Source: Oscillospiraceae bacterium
GTDB lineage: Bacteria; Bacillota; Clostridia; Oscillospirales; Oscillospiraceae
Assembly (NCBI GenBank): GCA_017416685.1
Contig: JAFQBN010000003.1
Coordinates: 62,001 to 126,000 of the forward strand
Length of the DNA stretch: 64,000 bases
Direction of reading: 5' to 3'
This document shows, one piece after another, positions 52,319 to 60,277 of this stretch (position 1 is the stretch's first letter; each line of letters opens with the position of its first letter). Both the position numbers and the translations under genes were made by a program. The notes under the pieces are model-generated. The model was given only the letters and a program-made list of their open reading frames with translations. It did no database searches and was not told where the DNA came from.

Positions 52319-53998
52319 ATGAACAACCTGCCTTTCAAGCGCGACACCGGCATTCCCTTCAAACGCTTCGGCGTGCGCACCGACTGCAGCCGCAATGCGG
52401 TGTGGAACGTCCCGTCTTTGAAGAAGTGGATCGACATTATTTCCAAGCTGGGCTACAACACGCTGACCCTTTACTGTGAGGATACCTATGAGATCGAGGG
52501 TGAGCCTTACTTCGGCTATGGCCGCGGCCGCTTTACCAAGGCGGAACTGAAGGAACTCAACGCCTATGCCCGTGAGCGTCAGGTGGAGATGATCCCCGGC
52601 ACCAACACCCTGGCCCATCTGGGCAGCATCTTCCGCTGGGCCCACTACGCCGAGATCAATGACAATGCCGACATCCTGCTGTGCGAGGATGAGCGCACCT
52701 ACGCCCTGATTGAGAAGATGATCGCTACCGCCGCCGAGTGTTTCGACAGCCGCGTGATCGACATCAACATGGACGAGGCGGATATGCTGGGTCGCGGCAA
52801 GTATTACGCCAAGCATGGCCCCGACAAGCGCATTGAGATCCTCAAGCGCCACATGAACCGGGTGTGCGAGATCGCCCGCAGCTACGGCTTTGAGATGATC
52901 ATGATCTCCGGCGATATGTCCTTCCGTCTAGCCACCCACAGCGAAAGCTACAGCAACACCAAGGCCGTGGTGCAGGAGGATGTGTCCGACCTGATCCCTG
53001 AGGGTGCTGTGCTGAAGTACTGGGATTACTACAAGCGCAGCAAGGAGGACTACACCGCCCTGACCAAGGTGCATCAGCAAATCAAGGCGGAGGGCCTGTG
53101 GTATCAGTGCGGCGTGTGGACCTGGCACGCTTTCTCGCCCGAGAACAACTACAGCACCGGCGCGATCCGCAACAGCCTGCAGGCTGCCATGGAAAACGGC
53201 GTGGAGAACATCAACGTGTGCTTCTTTGGCGACGACGGCGGCGAGTGTGCCCGCTTTGCCGGTCTGCCCGGCCTGTTCTACGCCAGCCAGATCGCCAAAG
53301 GCATCGACGATGAGGCCACCATCAAGGCCAACTTCGAGAAGGAATTCGGCATCCCCTACGATCAGTTCCTGCTCATCGACCTGACCCAGCGCAACGAGAC
53401 CGAGGAGTACTGTGTCCATCCCACCCGCTACATCCTGTACAACGATCCCTTCATCGGCCTGATGGACATGACCCTGCCCGAGAGCACCCGGGCCGACCAC
53501 GAGGAGCTGGTCAAGCTGCTGGCGCCTTTGTGCAAGCACCCGGAGTGGGGCTATCTGTTCCAGACCATGCACGACCTGTGTGCCGTCACCGCCGAAAAGT
53601 GCGACATCGGTACCCGGATCCGCGCCGCTTACGATGCCGGCGACAAGAAGCAGCTGAAGAAGCTGGCAAAGGAACTGCGCCGCATCCGTGATCTGGTGGA
53701 GAAGTTCTACCGCTCCTTCCGCCGCCAGTGGATGCTGGAGAACAAGCCCCACGGCTTTGATGCGTCCGATGTGCGCATCGGCGGCGTGATGACCCGCCTG
53801 GTCCACTGCGCCGAGCGGCTGGAGGAGTATGTGAAGGGCGATGTGGACCGCATCGAGGAGTTGGAGGAAACTCTGCTGGATGTGCGCACCCCCCTCAGCC
53901 CCGACTACGGCAAGCGCAAGTACCTGAACTACTGGGATCGCAACAGCCGTTATTACACCGAAATCGTGTCCGCCAACTGGGTGGGCAAGGGCTTCTAA
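52319..53998 (+). CDS. GH20 beta-N-acetylhexosaminidase-like enzyme, copy 1
   Basis: A 559-residue cytosolic TIM-barrel glycosidase of the GcnA/GH20C type, lacking that family's N-terminal domain. DCSRNAV (22-28), EDTYEIEGEPYFGYGRGRF, the catalytic pair Asp152-Glu153 in INMDEADMLGRG, the substrate-gripping KYWDYY (233-238) and FGDDGGEC (303-310) are all present. Glu acts as acid/base and Asp orients the acetamido group (known for GH20). It should release GlcNAc or GalNAc from short beta-linked oligosaccharides. No signal peptide. ATG 52319 follows AGAGGAGA. Own promoter and terminator. Confidence 0.88.
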   Translation: MNNLPFKRDTGIPFKRFGVRTDCSRNAVWNVPSLKKWIDIISKLGYNTLTLYCEDTYEIEGEPYFGYGRGRFTKAELKELNAYARERQVEMIPGTNTLAHLGSIFRWAHYAEINDNADILLCEDERTYALIEKMIATAAECFDSRVIDINMDEADMLGRGKYYAKHGPDKRIEILKRHMNRVCEIARSYGFEMIMISGDMSFRLATHSESYSNTKAVVQEDVSDLIPEGAVLKYWDYYKRSKEDYTALTKVHQQIKAEGLWYQCGVWTWHAFSPENNYSTGAIRNSLQAAMENGVENINVCFFGDDGGECARFAGLPGLFYASQIAKGIDDEATIKANFEKEFGIPYDQFLLIDLTQRNETEEYCVHPTRYILYNDPFIGLMDMTLPESTRADHEELVKLLAPLCKHPEWGYLFQTMHDLCAVTAEKCDIGTRIRAAYDAGDKKQLKKLAKELRRIRDLVEKFYRSFRRQWMLENKPHGFDASDVRIGGVMTRLVHCAERLEEYVKGDVDRIEELEETLLDVRTPLSPDYGKRKYLNYWDRNSRYYTEIVSANWVGKGF

Positions 53999-54016
53999 AA
54001 TAGAAACAAAATGCAA

Positions 54017-54055
54017 CAAAATGCCGCGAAAAATTTTGTTTTCGCGGCATTTTTG
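54017..54055 (+). terminator. Terminator after GH20 copy 1
   Basis: AAAATGCCGCGAAAA / TTTTCGCGGCATTTT stem, then T residues. Confidence 0.9.
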
Positions 54056-54056
54056 C

Positions 54057-54085
54057 TTGTATTTTGAACAAAATTACAATATAAT
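54057..54085 (+). promoter_or_regulatory. Promoter of GH20 copies 2 and 3
   Basis: TTGTAT (54057-54062), 17 bases, TATAAT (54080-54085). Confidence 0.75.
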
Positions 54086-54138
54086 GATGGACGAAAAACC
54101 TGCCGGGGAGCCGGCTGAAAAAGGAGACTGGGACAAAA

Positions 54139-55824
54139 ATGAGCGATTTGTCTGTCAAAAGCGGGAACGTGATCCCGTTTAAGCGTTTTTCCGCCACGTT
54201 GGACTGTTCCCGCAACGCGGTGGTTACGGTGGAGACCTTCAAAAAGTGGGTGGACATCATTGCCGCGTTGGGCTATAACCTGACGAGTCTCTACATGGAG
54301 GACACCTACGAGGTGGAGGGACACCCCTACTTCGGCCACGGCCGGGGTCGCTACTCCAAGGCAGAGCTGAAGGAGATGAATGCCTACGCCCGCTCCAAGG
54401 GGGTGGAGCTGTTCCCCAGCATTAACACGCTGGGTCATATGGATACCATCTACCGCTGGCCCCAGTACAAGGCCATCAACGATGCCTCCGACATCCTGCT
54501 GTGTGAGGATGAGCGCACCTATGAGTTCATCGAGAAGATGATTGCCACCTGTGCCGAGTGCTTCGACAGCCGCATCATCAGCGTGTCCATGGACGAGGCG
54601 GAGCTGCTGGGTCGGGGGCAGTATCTGGAACTTCACGGCTATCACAAGAGCCTTGACATCCTCAAACGGCACATGGCCCGGGTGTGTGAGATGACTGATC
54701 GGTACGGCTATGAGATGATGCTGGTGGCCGGCGATATGCCCGTGCGCCTTGCCACCGGCAACGACAGCTATATCGACCCAAACAAGACGGTCACCGCCGA
54801 CGTGTCCGACCTGATGCCGAAGAACGCCGCCCTGATGTACTGGGAGTACTACAAGCGGGACAAGGAAATTTACAAGGCGCACATGGCCATCCACCAGCAG
54901 ATCAAGGCGGACAACCTGTGGTATCTGGGCGCGGTGTGGAACTGGCACTCCTTCTCGCCGGAGAACTATTACAGTACCCGTGCCCTGCGCAACAGCATAC
55001 AGGCCTGCCGGGAGATGGGAATTGAAAATGTGGAGATTTGCACCTACGGTGACGATGGCGCCGAGTGCGGCCGCTTTGCTGTGCTGCCGTCCATGTTTTA
55101 TGCCAGCCGCGTTGCGGCCGGCATCACCGACGAGGAGCAGATCAAGCGGGAGTTTGAGCAGATGTTCCACATCGCCTACGATGACTTTCTGCTGCTTGAC
55201 CTGACCCAGCGCAAGGAGGGAGAAATCTACGGCAGCCATCCCCAGCGCTATATCCTGTACAACGATCCCTTCATCGGACTGATGGATCTGACCATCCCCG
55301 ACCACACCCGTGCCGACCACGAGGAACTGATGGAACTGCTGAAGCCCCACTGCAGCCATCCCGAGTGGGGCTATCTGTTCCGGACCATGTACGATTTGTG
55401 CGCCGTTACTGCCGCCAAGTGCGACATCGGCATGCGCATCCGTGCCGCTTACGAGGCCGGGGACAAAGCGGAGTTGGGCGAGCTGGCTGTGGAGCTGCGC
55501 CGCATCCGGGGTCTGGTGGAAACCTTCTACGAATCGTTCCGTTATCAGTGGATGAAAGAGAATAAGCCCCACGGCTTTGACGTGTCTGACATCCGTCTGG
55601 GCGGCGTGATGACCCGATTGAGCCACTGCGCCGATCGGCTGGAGGATTACATCCGTGGCGACATCGACCGCATCGAGGAGTTGGAGGAAGTCCTGCTGGA
55701 TATGCGTACCCCTGCCAGCGCCGACTACGGCCAGCGCAAGTATCTGAACTACTGGGATCGCAACGCACGGCAGTATTGCGACATTACCAGCGCCAATATG
55801 CTGTTTAAGCCGCGCACTTGCTGA
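54139..55824 (+). CDS. GH20 beta-N-acetylhexosaminidase-like enzyme, copy 2
   Basis: A 561-residue paralogue of copy 1, aligned over the full length. The catalytic pair Asp152-Glu153 (VSMDEAELLGRG), MYWEYY in place of KYWDYY, and YGDDGAEC where the others have GDDGGEC. The Ala in the last motif and Glu for Asp in the YWDYY strand may shift specificity. No signal peptide. ATG follows AAAGGAGA at 11 nt. Copy 3 starts 16 nt after its stop and is surely co-transcribed. Confidence 0.87.
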   Translation: MSDLSVKSGNVIPFKRFSATLDCSRNAVVTVETFKKWVDIIAALGYNLTSLYMEDTYEVEGHPYFGHGRGRYSKAELKEMNAYARSKGVELFPSINTLGHMDTIYRWPQYKAINDASDILLCEDERTYEFIEKMIATCAECFDSRIISVSMDEAELLGRGQYLELHGYHKSLDILKRHMARVCEMTDRYGYEMMLVAGDMPVRLATGNDSYIDPNKTVTADVSDLMPKNAALMYWEYYKRDKEIYKAHMAIHQQIKADNLWYLGAVWNWHSFSPENYYSTRALRNSIQACREMGIENVEICTYGDDGAECGRFAVLPSMFYASRVAAGITDEEQIKREFEQMFHIAYDDFLLLDLTQRKEGEIYGSHPQRYILYNDPFIGLMDLTIPDHTRADHEELMELLKPHCSHPEWGYLFRTMYDLCAVTAAKCDIGMRIRAAYEAGDKAELGELAVELRRIRGLVETFYESFRYQWMKENKPHGFDVSDIRLGGVMTRLSHCADRLEDYIRGDIDRIEELEEVLLDMRTPASADYGQRKYLNYWDRNARQYCDITSANMLFKPRTC

Positions 55825-55840
55825 GAGGGGAGGAAACACG

Positions 55841-57361
55841 ATGTACAAATTGCCGTTCGAAAACGAGAATACCCATTTCAAGCGATTTGCCACCAAAGTG
55901 GATTGCAGCCGCAATGCCGTATGGAACCTGCCTGCGCTGAAGAAATGGATTGATGTGATTTCCAAACTGGGCTATAACGCCCTAATGCTCTATACCGAGG
56001 ATACCTACGAGGTGGAGGGCCACCCCTACTTCGGCTACGGCCGTGGCCGCTTTTCCAAGGAGGAACTGAAGGAGATCAATGCCTACGCCCTGACCAGGGG
56101 TGTGGAGCTGATCCCCAGCATTGCCACCCTGGCGCACCTGCCCACCATCTTCCGCTGGCCCCAGTACATGCAGATTCTGGACACCTATGACATCCTGCTG
56201 TGTGAGGACGAGCGAACCTACGAACTGATCGACGCCATGCTGACCACCTGTGAGGAGTGCTTTACCTCCCGGGTTATCGACCTGAATATGGGGGAAGAGG
56301 AGATGCTGGGTCGAGGCAAGTATATGAGCCTGCACGGTTATCACGAACGGGCGCAGGTGCTTGCCCGCCACGCGGACAAGGTGCGCCAGCTGGCGAAAAA
56401 GCACGGCTTTGAAACCGTGCTGCTCTCCGACAAGAACGGGTGCAAGGCGGACGAGCGCTGGTGTGTGGGCGACGTGTGGGTGCGTAACGCCTTCAACCCT
56501 GAAAACAGCTACAGCATCCATACCCTGCGCGGCCAAGTCGAGGAGGCAAAGCGGAACGGCGTGGAGAATATGGTGGTGCGCTTCTCCGGCGATGACGGCG
56601 GTGAGTGCGCCCGCTTTGCAGGTCTGCCCGGTCTGTTCTGCGCCAGCCGGTTTGCCAAGGGCATCACCGACATGGACACCATCAAGCGGGACTTTGAGGA
56701 CGAGTTTGGCATTGCCTTTGATGCCTTCCTGCTGCTTGACCTGACCCAGCGCAACGAAACGCAGGCGTGTGGCGTCCACCCCAGCCGTTACATTCTGTAC
56801 AACGACCCCCTCATGGGGCTGATGGATTTGACCATACCCGACCACACCCGCGCCGACCACGAGGAGCTGATGGAAGTGCTGAAACCCCATTGCGGCCATC
56901 CCGAGTGGGGCTATCTGTTCCAAACCATGTATGACCTGTGCGCCGTTACCGCCGCCAAGTGCGACATCGGCCTGCGCATCCACGCCGCCTACGCCGCCGG
57001 GGACAAAGCGAAGCTGGGCGAGCTGGCGGAGGAGCTGCGCCACATCCGTGACTTGGTGGAGGTGTTCTACAAGTCCTTCCGCCGCCAGTGGATGCTGGAA
57101 AACAAGGGCCATGGCTTTGATGTGTCCGATGTACGCATCGGCGGCGTGATGACCCGGCTTGTCCACTGCGCCCGCCGGCTGGAGGAGTACGTGGCCGGGC
57201 AAACGGACCGGATCCCTGAACTGGAGGATGAGCAGCTGGACGTACGCACCCCTCTGAGTGCGGATTACGGTAAGCGCAAGTATATGAGCCATCGGGACAG
57301 TAACACCCGGATGTACTGCGACGCCGTGTCCACCAACGTGCTGTTCAAGCCCCGCCGATAA
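55841..57361 (+). CDS. GH20-like paralogue, copy 3, catalytically impaired
   Basis: A 506-residue paralogue, shorter than its sisters by about 53 residues. The catalytic Asp is replaced (LNMGEEEMLGRG, Gly151-Glu152). An in-frame loss after about residue 198 (near base 56440) removes the segment from GDMxxRLAT through YWDYY to HQQIK. The flanks stay well conserved (GKYMSLHGYHERAQ before; VGDVWVRNAFNPENSYS and GDDGGEC after). It is probably inactive as a hexosaminidase but is kept open, with a good ribosome site (GGGGAGG). It may be a regulatory or binding relic, or a decaying gene. Confidence 0.85.
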   Translation: MYKLPFENENTHFKRFATKVDCSRNAVWNLPALKKWIDVISKLGYNALMLYTEDTYEVEGHPYFGYGRGRFSKEELKEINAYALTRGVELIPSIATLAHLPTIFRWPQYMQILDTYDILLCEDERTYELIDAMLTTCEECFTSRVIDLNMGEEEMLGRGKYMSLHGYHERAQVLARHADKVRQLAKKHGFETVLLSDKNGCKADERWCVGDVWVRNAFNPENSYSIHTLRGQVEEAKRNGVENMVVRFSGDDGGECARFAGLPGLFCASRFAKGITDMDTIKRDFEDEFGIAFDAFLLLDLTQRNETQACGVHPSRYILYNDPLMGLMDLTIPDHTRADHEELMEVLKPHCGHPEWGYLFQTMYDLCAVTAAKCDIGLRIHAAYAAGDKAKLGELAEELRHIRDLVEVFYKSFRRQWMLENKGHGFDVSDVRIGGVMTRLVHCARRLEEYVAGQTDRIPELEDEQLDVRTPLSADYGKRKYMSHRDSNTRMYCDAVSTNVLFKPRR

Positions 57362-57374
57362 TTGAAATACAAAC

Positions 57375-57410
57375 ATTACCGCACCGGTTGTAAGCCGGTG
57401 CGGTAATTTG
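57375..57410 (+). terminator. Terminator after GH20 copy 3
   Basis: ATTACCGCACCGG / CCGGTGCGGTAAT stem followed by TTGCTTTTT. Confidence 0.88.
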
Positions 57411-57420
57411 CTTTTTCTGC

Positions 57421-57449
57421 TTGCGTTTTGCGGGGGGATAACTTATAAT
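57421..57449 (+). promoter_or_regulatory. Promoter of GH20 copy 4
   Basis: TTGCGT (57421-57426), 17 bases, TATAAT (57444-57449). Confidence 0.75.
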
Positions 57450-57496
57450 GGCGGCAGGAGAAACGCCTAGAAATGGCGGAAAAGGAGAAATGAGAC

Positions 57497-59143
57497 ATGA
57501 GTGAACTGACCTTTAAGCGGTTTGGTACGCAGATTGACTGCTCCCGCAACGCGGTAATGAATGTGAAGTCCATCAAGCAGTGGATTGACCTGGTTGCCGC
57601 CATGGGCCACAACACCCTGATGATGTATACCGAGGACACCTATGAGGTGGACGGCCATCCCTACTTCGGCTATGGCCGCGGCCGTCTGACCAAGGAAGAG
57701 ATGAAGGAGATCAACGCCTACGGTGCCGAGCGGGGCATCGAGCTGATTCCCTCCATCAACACCCTGGCCCACATGGGTACCATCTTCCGCTGGAAGCCGT
57801 ACGCCGAGATCCACGACTGTGAGGACATTATGCTCTGCGACGATGAGCGCACCTATGCCCTTATCGACGACATCTTCCGCACCCTGAGCGAGTGCTACAC
57901 CTCCAAGGTGGTCAACGTGGGTATGGATGAGGCCGGCATGCTGGGCCGCGGCAAGTACTACGACGCCCACGGCGATGCCCGCCGCATTGACATCATCTAC
58001 CGCCACCTGCAAAAGGTGGCCGAGATCGCCAAGAAGTATGGCAAGGAACTGCTCATTTACAGCGACATGTTCTACAGCCTTGCCACCCATGCCGAGTACT
58101 CCGACGAGACCGCTCAGGTGGTGGAGGATGTCGCCACCCAGATCCCCGACAACGTCAGCCTGGTGTACTGGAACTACTACAAGCGCACTGTGGAGGATTA
58201 CTCCGCCATTATGAACGTCCACCGCCAGATCAAGCCCGAGGGGCTGTGGTACTACGGCGGCACCTGGAACTGGTTTAGCTTCAACCCCGAGAACAGCTAC
58301 GGCATCGCCCATCTGTCCAACGCCATCAAGGCCTGCCAGAATACCGGCGTGGAGAATATGATTATCTCCATGTGGGGCGACGACGGCGGCGAGTGCGGCC
58401 GCTTTGCTAGCCTGCCCGCCGTGTTCTGGGCTACCGAGCTTGCCAAGGGCAACACCAATGAGGCGGACATCAAAAAGAAGTTTGAGAAGCTGATGGGCGT
58501 GCCCTTTGACCAGTTTATTCTGCTGGACCTGACCAGCCTGGGCGAGACCGAGCGCTACGGCAGCCACCCCAGCCGGTACATTCTGTACAACGATCCCTTT
58601 ATCGGTCTGATGGATCTGACCCTGCCCGAAAGCACCCGTGCCGACCACGAAAAGCTGGCGGCGCAGCTGGCCCCCCTGTGCAAGCACCCTGAGTGGGGTT
58701 ATATGTTTGAGACCATGCATGACCTGTGTGCCGTGGCTGCCGAAAAGTGCGATATCGGTCAGCGCATCCGTGCCGCCTACGATGCCTGTGATTTGAAGGA
58801 GCTGAAGAAGCTCTCTAAGGAACTGCGCCGCATTGCCAAGCTGGTGCGTAAGTTCTACCTCTCCTTCCGCAAGCAGTGGATGCTGGAAAACAAGGGTCAC
58901 GGCTTTGACGTGTCCGATGCCCGCATCGGCGGCGTTATGACCCGTCTGGAAAGCTGCGCCGACCGTCTGGAGGACTACATCGACGGCCGCATCGAGCGAA
59001 TCGAGGAGCTGGAAGAAGAATTGCTGGATGTTCGTTGCCCCGGCCATGCCGAATATGGCAAGCGCATGTACATGGACTACTGGGGTAAGGGCCGCCACTA
59101 TGCCGATATCGTGTCCGCCAACGTGGTGGGCAAAGGGTATTAA
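57497..59143 (+). CDS. GH20 beta-N-acetylhexosaminidase-like enzyme, copy 4
   Basis: A 548-residue paralogue, shorter at the N-terminus. Catalytic pair Asp144-Glu145 (VGMDEAGMLGRG), VYWNYY, and WGDDGGEC, the last with Trp as in streptococcal GcnA, where the other copies have Phe, Tyr or Ser. The SDMFYSLATHAEY stretch is also closer to the streptococcal enzyme (from memory of that sequence). No signal peptide. ATG follows AAAGGAGA. Own promoter; a terminator shared with AraC follows. It looks the most canonical of the five. Confidence 0.88.
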   Translation: MSELTFKRFGTQIDCSRNAVMNVKSIKQWIDLVAAMGHNTLMMYTEDTYEVDGHPYFGYGRGRLTKEEMKEINAYGAERGIELIPSINTLAHMGTIFRWKPYAEIHDCEDIMLCDDERTYALIDDIFRTLSECYTSKVVNVGMDEAGMLGRGKYYDAHGDARRIDIIYRHLQKVAEIAKKYGKELLIYSDMFYSLATHAEYSDETAQVVEDVATQIPDNVSLVYWNYYKRTVEDYSAIMNVHRQIKPEGLWYYGGTWNWFSFNPENSYGIAHLSNAIKACQNTGVENMIISMWGDDGGECGRFASLPAVFWATELAKGNTNEADIKKKFEKLMGVPFDQFILLDLTSLGETERYGSHPSRYILYNDPFIGLMDLTLPESTRADHEKLAAQLAPLCKHPEWGYMFETMHDLCAVAAEKCDIGQRIRAAYDACDLKELKKLSKELRRIAKLVRKFYLSFRKQWMLENKGHGFDVSDARIGGVMTRLESCADRLEDYIDGRIERIEELEEELLDVRCPGHAEYGKRMYMDYWGKGRHYADIVSANVVGKGY

Positions 59144-59157
59144 GTCTGTTTGCAAAC

Positions 59158-59201
59158 AAAAAGAGGAAGGCATCGGTCATAACCGATGCCTTCCTCTTTT
59201 T
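59158..59201. terminator. Bidirectional terminator
   Basis: AAAAAGAGGAAGGCATCGGT / ACCGATGCCTTCCTCTTTTT, 20-bp stem, between copy 4 and the convergent araC-type gene. Confidence 0.93.
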
Positions 59202-60096
59202 ATGTTGTGGGGTGCTCCTTGCGGTGCGCCCGACGGTAAGCACCGGGGGAGATGCCGAAGGTGCGCTTGAACGCCACGAAAAACCCGGAGGTGGAGGTGT
59301 AACCCACCAAAGAGGCGATGTCCTCCACCGGCGTGTCGGTCAGAAGCAGATGCTGCAGGGCGTGATGCATTCGCATTTCGTCCAGTTTTTTCTGAAATGT
59401 TGCCCCCTCATATAACCGGGGCAGGATGCGGCTGAGCTGCCGGCGGCTGACACACAGCTCCCGGGCCAGATCCTCCTGGGTGATGCCGGTGGCGAAGTTG
59501 CGCCGCATGAACTGCTCGATCTTATGGTACTGGGCGCTCTCTGCGTCCCACGCGGCCGAGGCGGGGGAGGGGATGGAGGCACTTTGCCCGCAGTGGCGCA
59601 GCAGCAGCAGGCAGAATTGCTGCAGCAGGACGCGCAGAAGCGACTCGGAAAACAGGCCCGGCATAGATGCCTCCTGGCACACAGCCAGCATGGAGGCACG
59701 CAGCTGTTCCTCCCTGTGCAGACGCAGCGGCACGTCCTTGGGCAGACACGCAAGAGTCTGAGCAAGGAGGGAGGGGCGCCCCTGTCCCGGCTTGCGCTGC
59801 CAGAACAGGAACAGGCTGAACTGCCGGGCGGGTTGGAGTCCGGGACTGCTGCGGTGGATCAGCCCGGTTGGAATCAGGCACAGATCCTCCGGTGCGGTAA
59901 GCTCCAGCGAGCCGCCCTCAAATTCGATGCAATACTGCCCGGACAGGGGCAGCTGCACTTCCAGCGCCCGATGGGCGTGGGGGGAGGAGATAACAATATC
60001 GTGACTGCCGTTGCTCTGAACATGGAAGAGCAGGTCCTCCAAATCGAACTGAACGCTGAAGTTGAATCCTTCGTGTGGAACGAGGGGTAAGGCCAT
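59200..60096 (-). CDS. AraC-family transcription regulator
   Basis: A 298-residue regulator. Residues about 1-160 form a cupin-like sensor (SSPHAHRALEVQLPLSGQYC, about 37-56). The C-terminal two HTH motifs (about 195-295) have TQEDLARELCVSRRQLSRIL and DTPVEDIASLVGYTSTSGFF. ATG 60096 (MALPLVPHEG) is chosen since GGGAG lies 8-9 nt upstream; longer starts lack a site. It is divergent from GH20 copy 5 and convergent to copy 4, so it probably senses an amino-sugar ligand and activates the array (inference). Confidence 0.92.
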   Translation of the reverse strand: MALPLVPHEGFNFSVQFDLEDLLFHVQSNGSHDIVISSPHAHRALEVQLPLSGQYCIEFEGGSLELTAPEDLCLIPTGLIHRSSPGLQPARQFSLFLFWQRKPGQGRPSLLAQTLACLPKDVPLRLHREEQLRASMLAVCQEASMPGLFSESLLRVLLQQFCLLLLRHCGQSASIPSPASAAWDAESAQYHKIEQFMRRNFATGITQEDLARELCVSRRQLSRILPRLYEGATFQKKLDEMRMHHALQHLLLTDTPVEDIASLVGYTSTSGFFVAFKRTFGISPGAYRRAHRKEHPTT

Positions 60097-60135
60097 ATCC
60101 GTCATCTCCCATAAACATTTAAAATAGGGCCACAT

Positions 60136-60170
60136 TCCGTAAAAAATAGACACCTTTGTTTATTTACGGA
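60136..60170. promoter_or_regulatory. Candidate AraC-type operator
   Basis: Perfect 8-bp arms TCCGTAAA (60136-60143) and TTTACGGA (60163-60170), about 27 bases apart, lie in the intergenic region between the regulator and GH20 copy 5. No strong sigmaA promoter is obvious before copy 5, consistent with activator dependence. Confidence 0.5.
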
Positions 60171-60277
60171 TCTGCGGGAAAGAGATAGAATAAAAGAAAT
60201 TGGGGAATGCAAACATTTTAATATGAGCCAGCCCCGAAAGTCAATAGCGACACAAACGAACCGAAAGGAGAACGAAT

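Noticed and set aside
53995..59173. Long minus-strand frames opposite the GH20 genes
   Set aside because: They repeat because the GH20 paralogues repeat; no independent start, ribosome site or domain.
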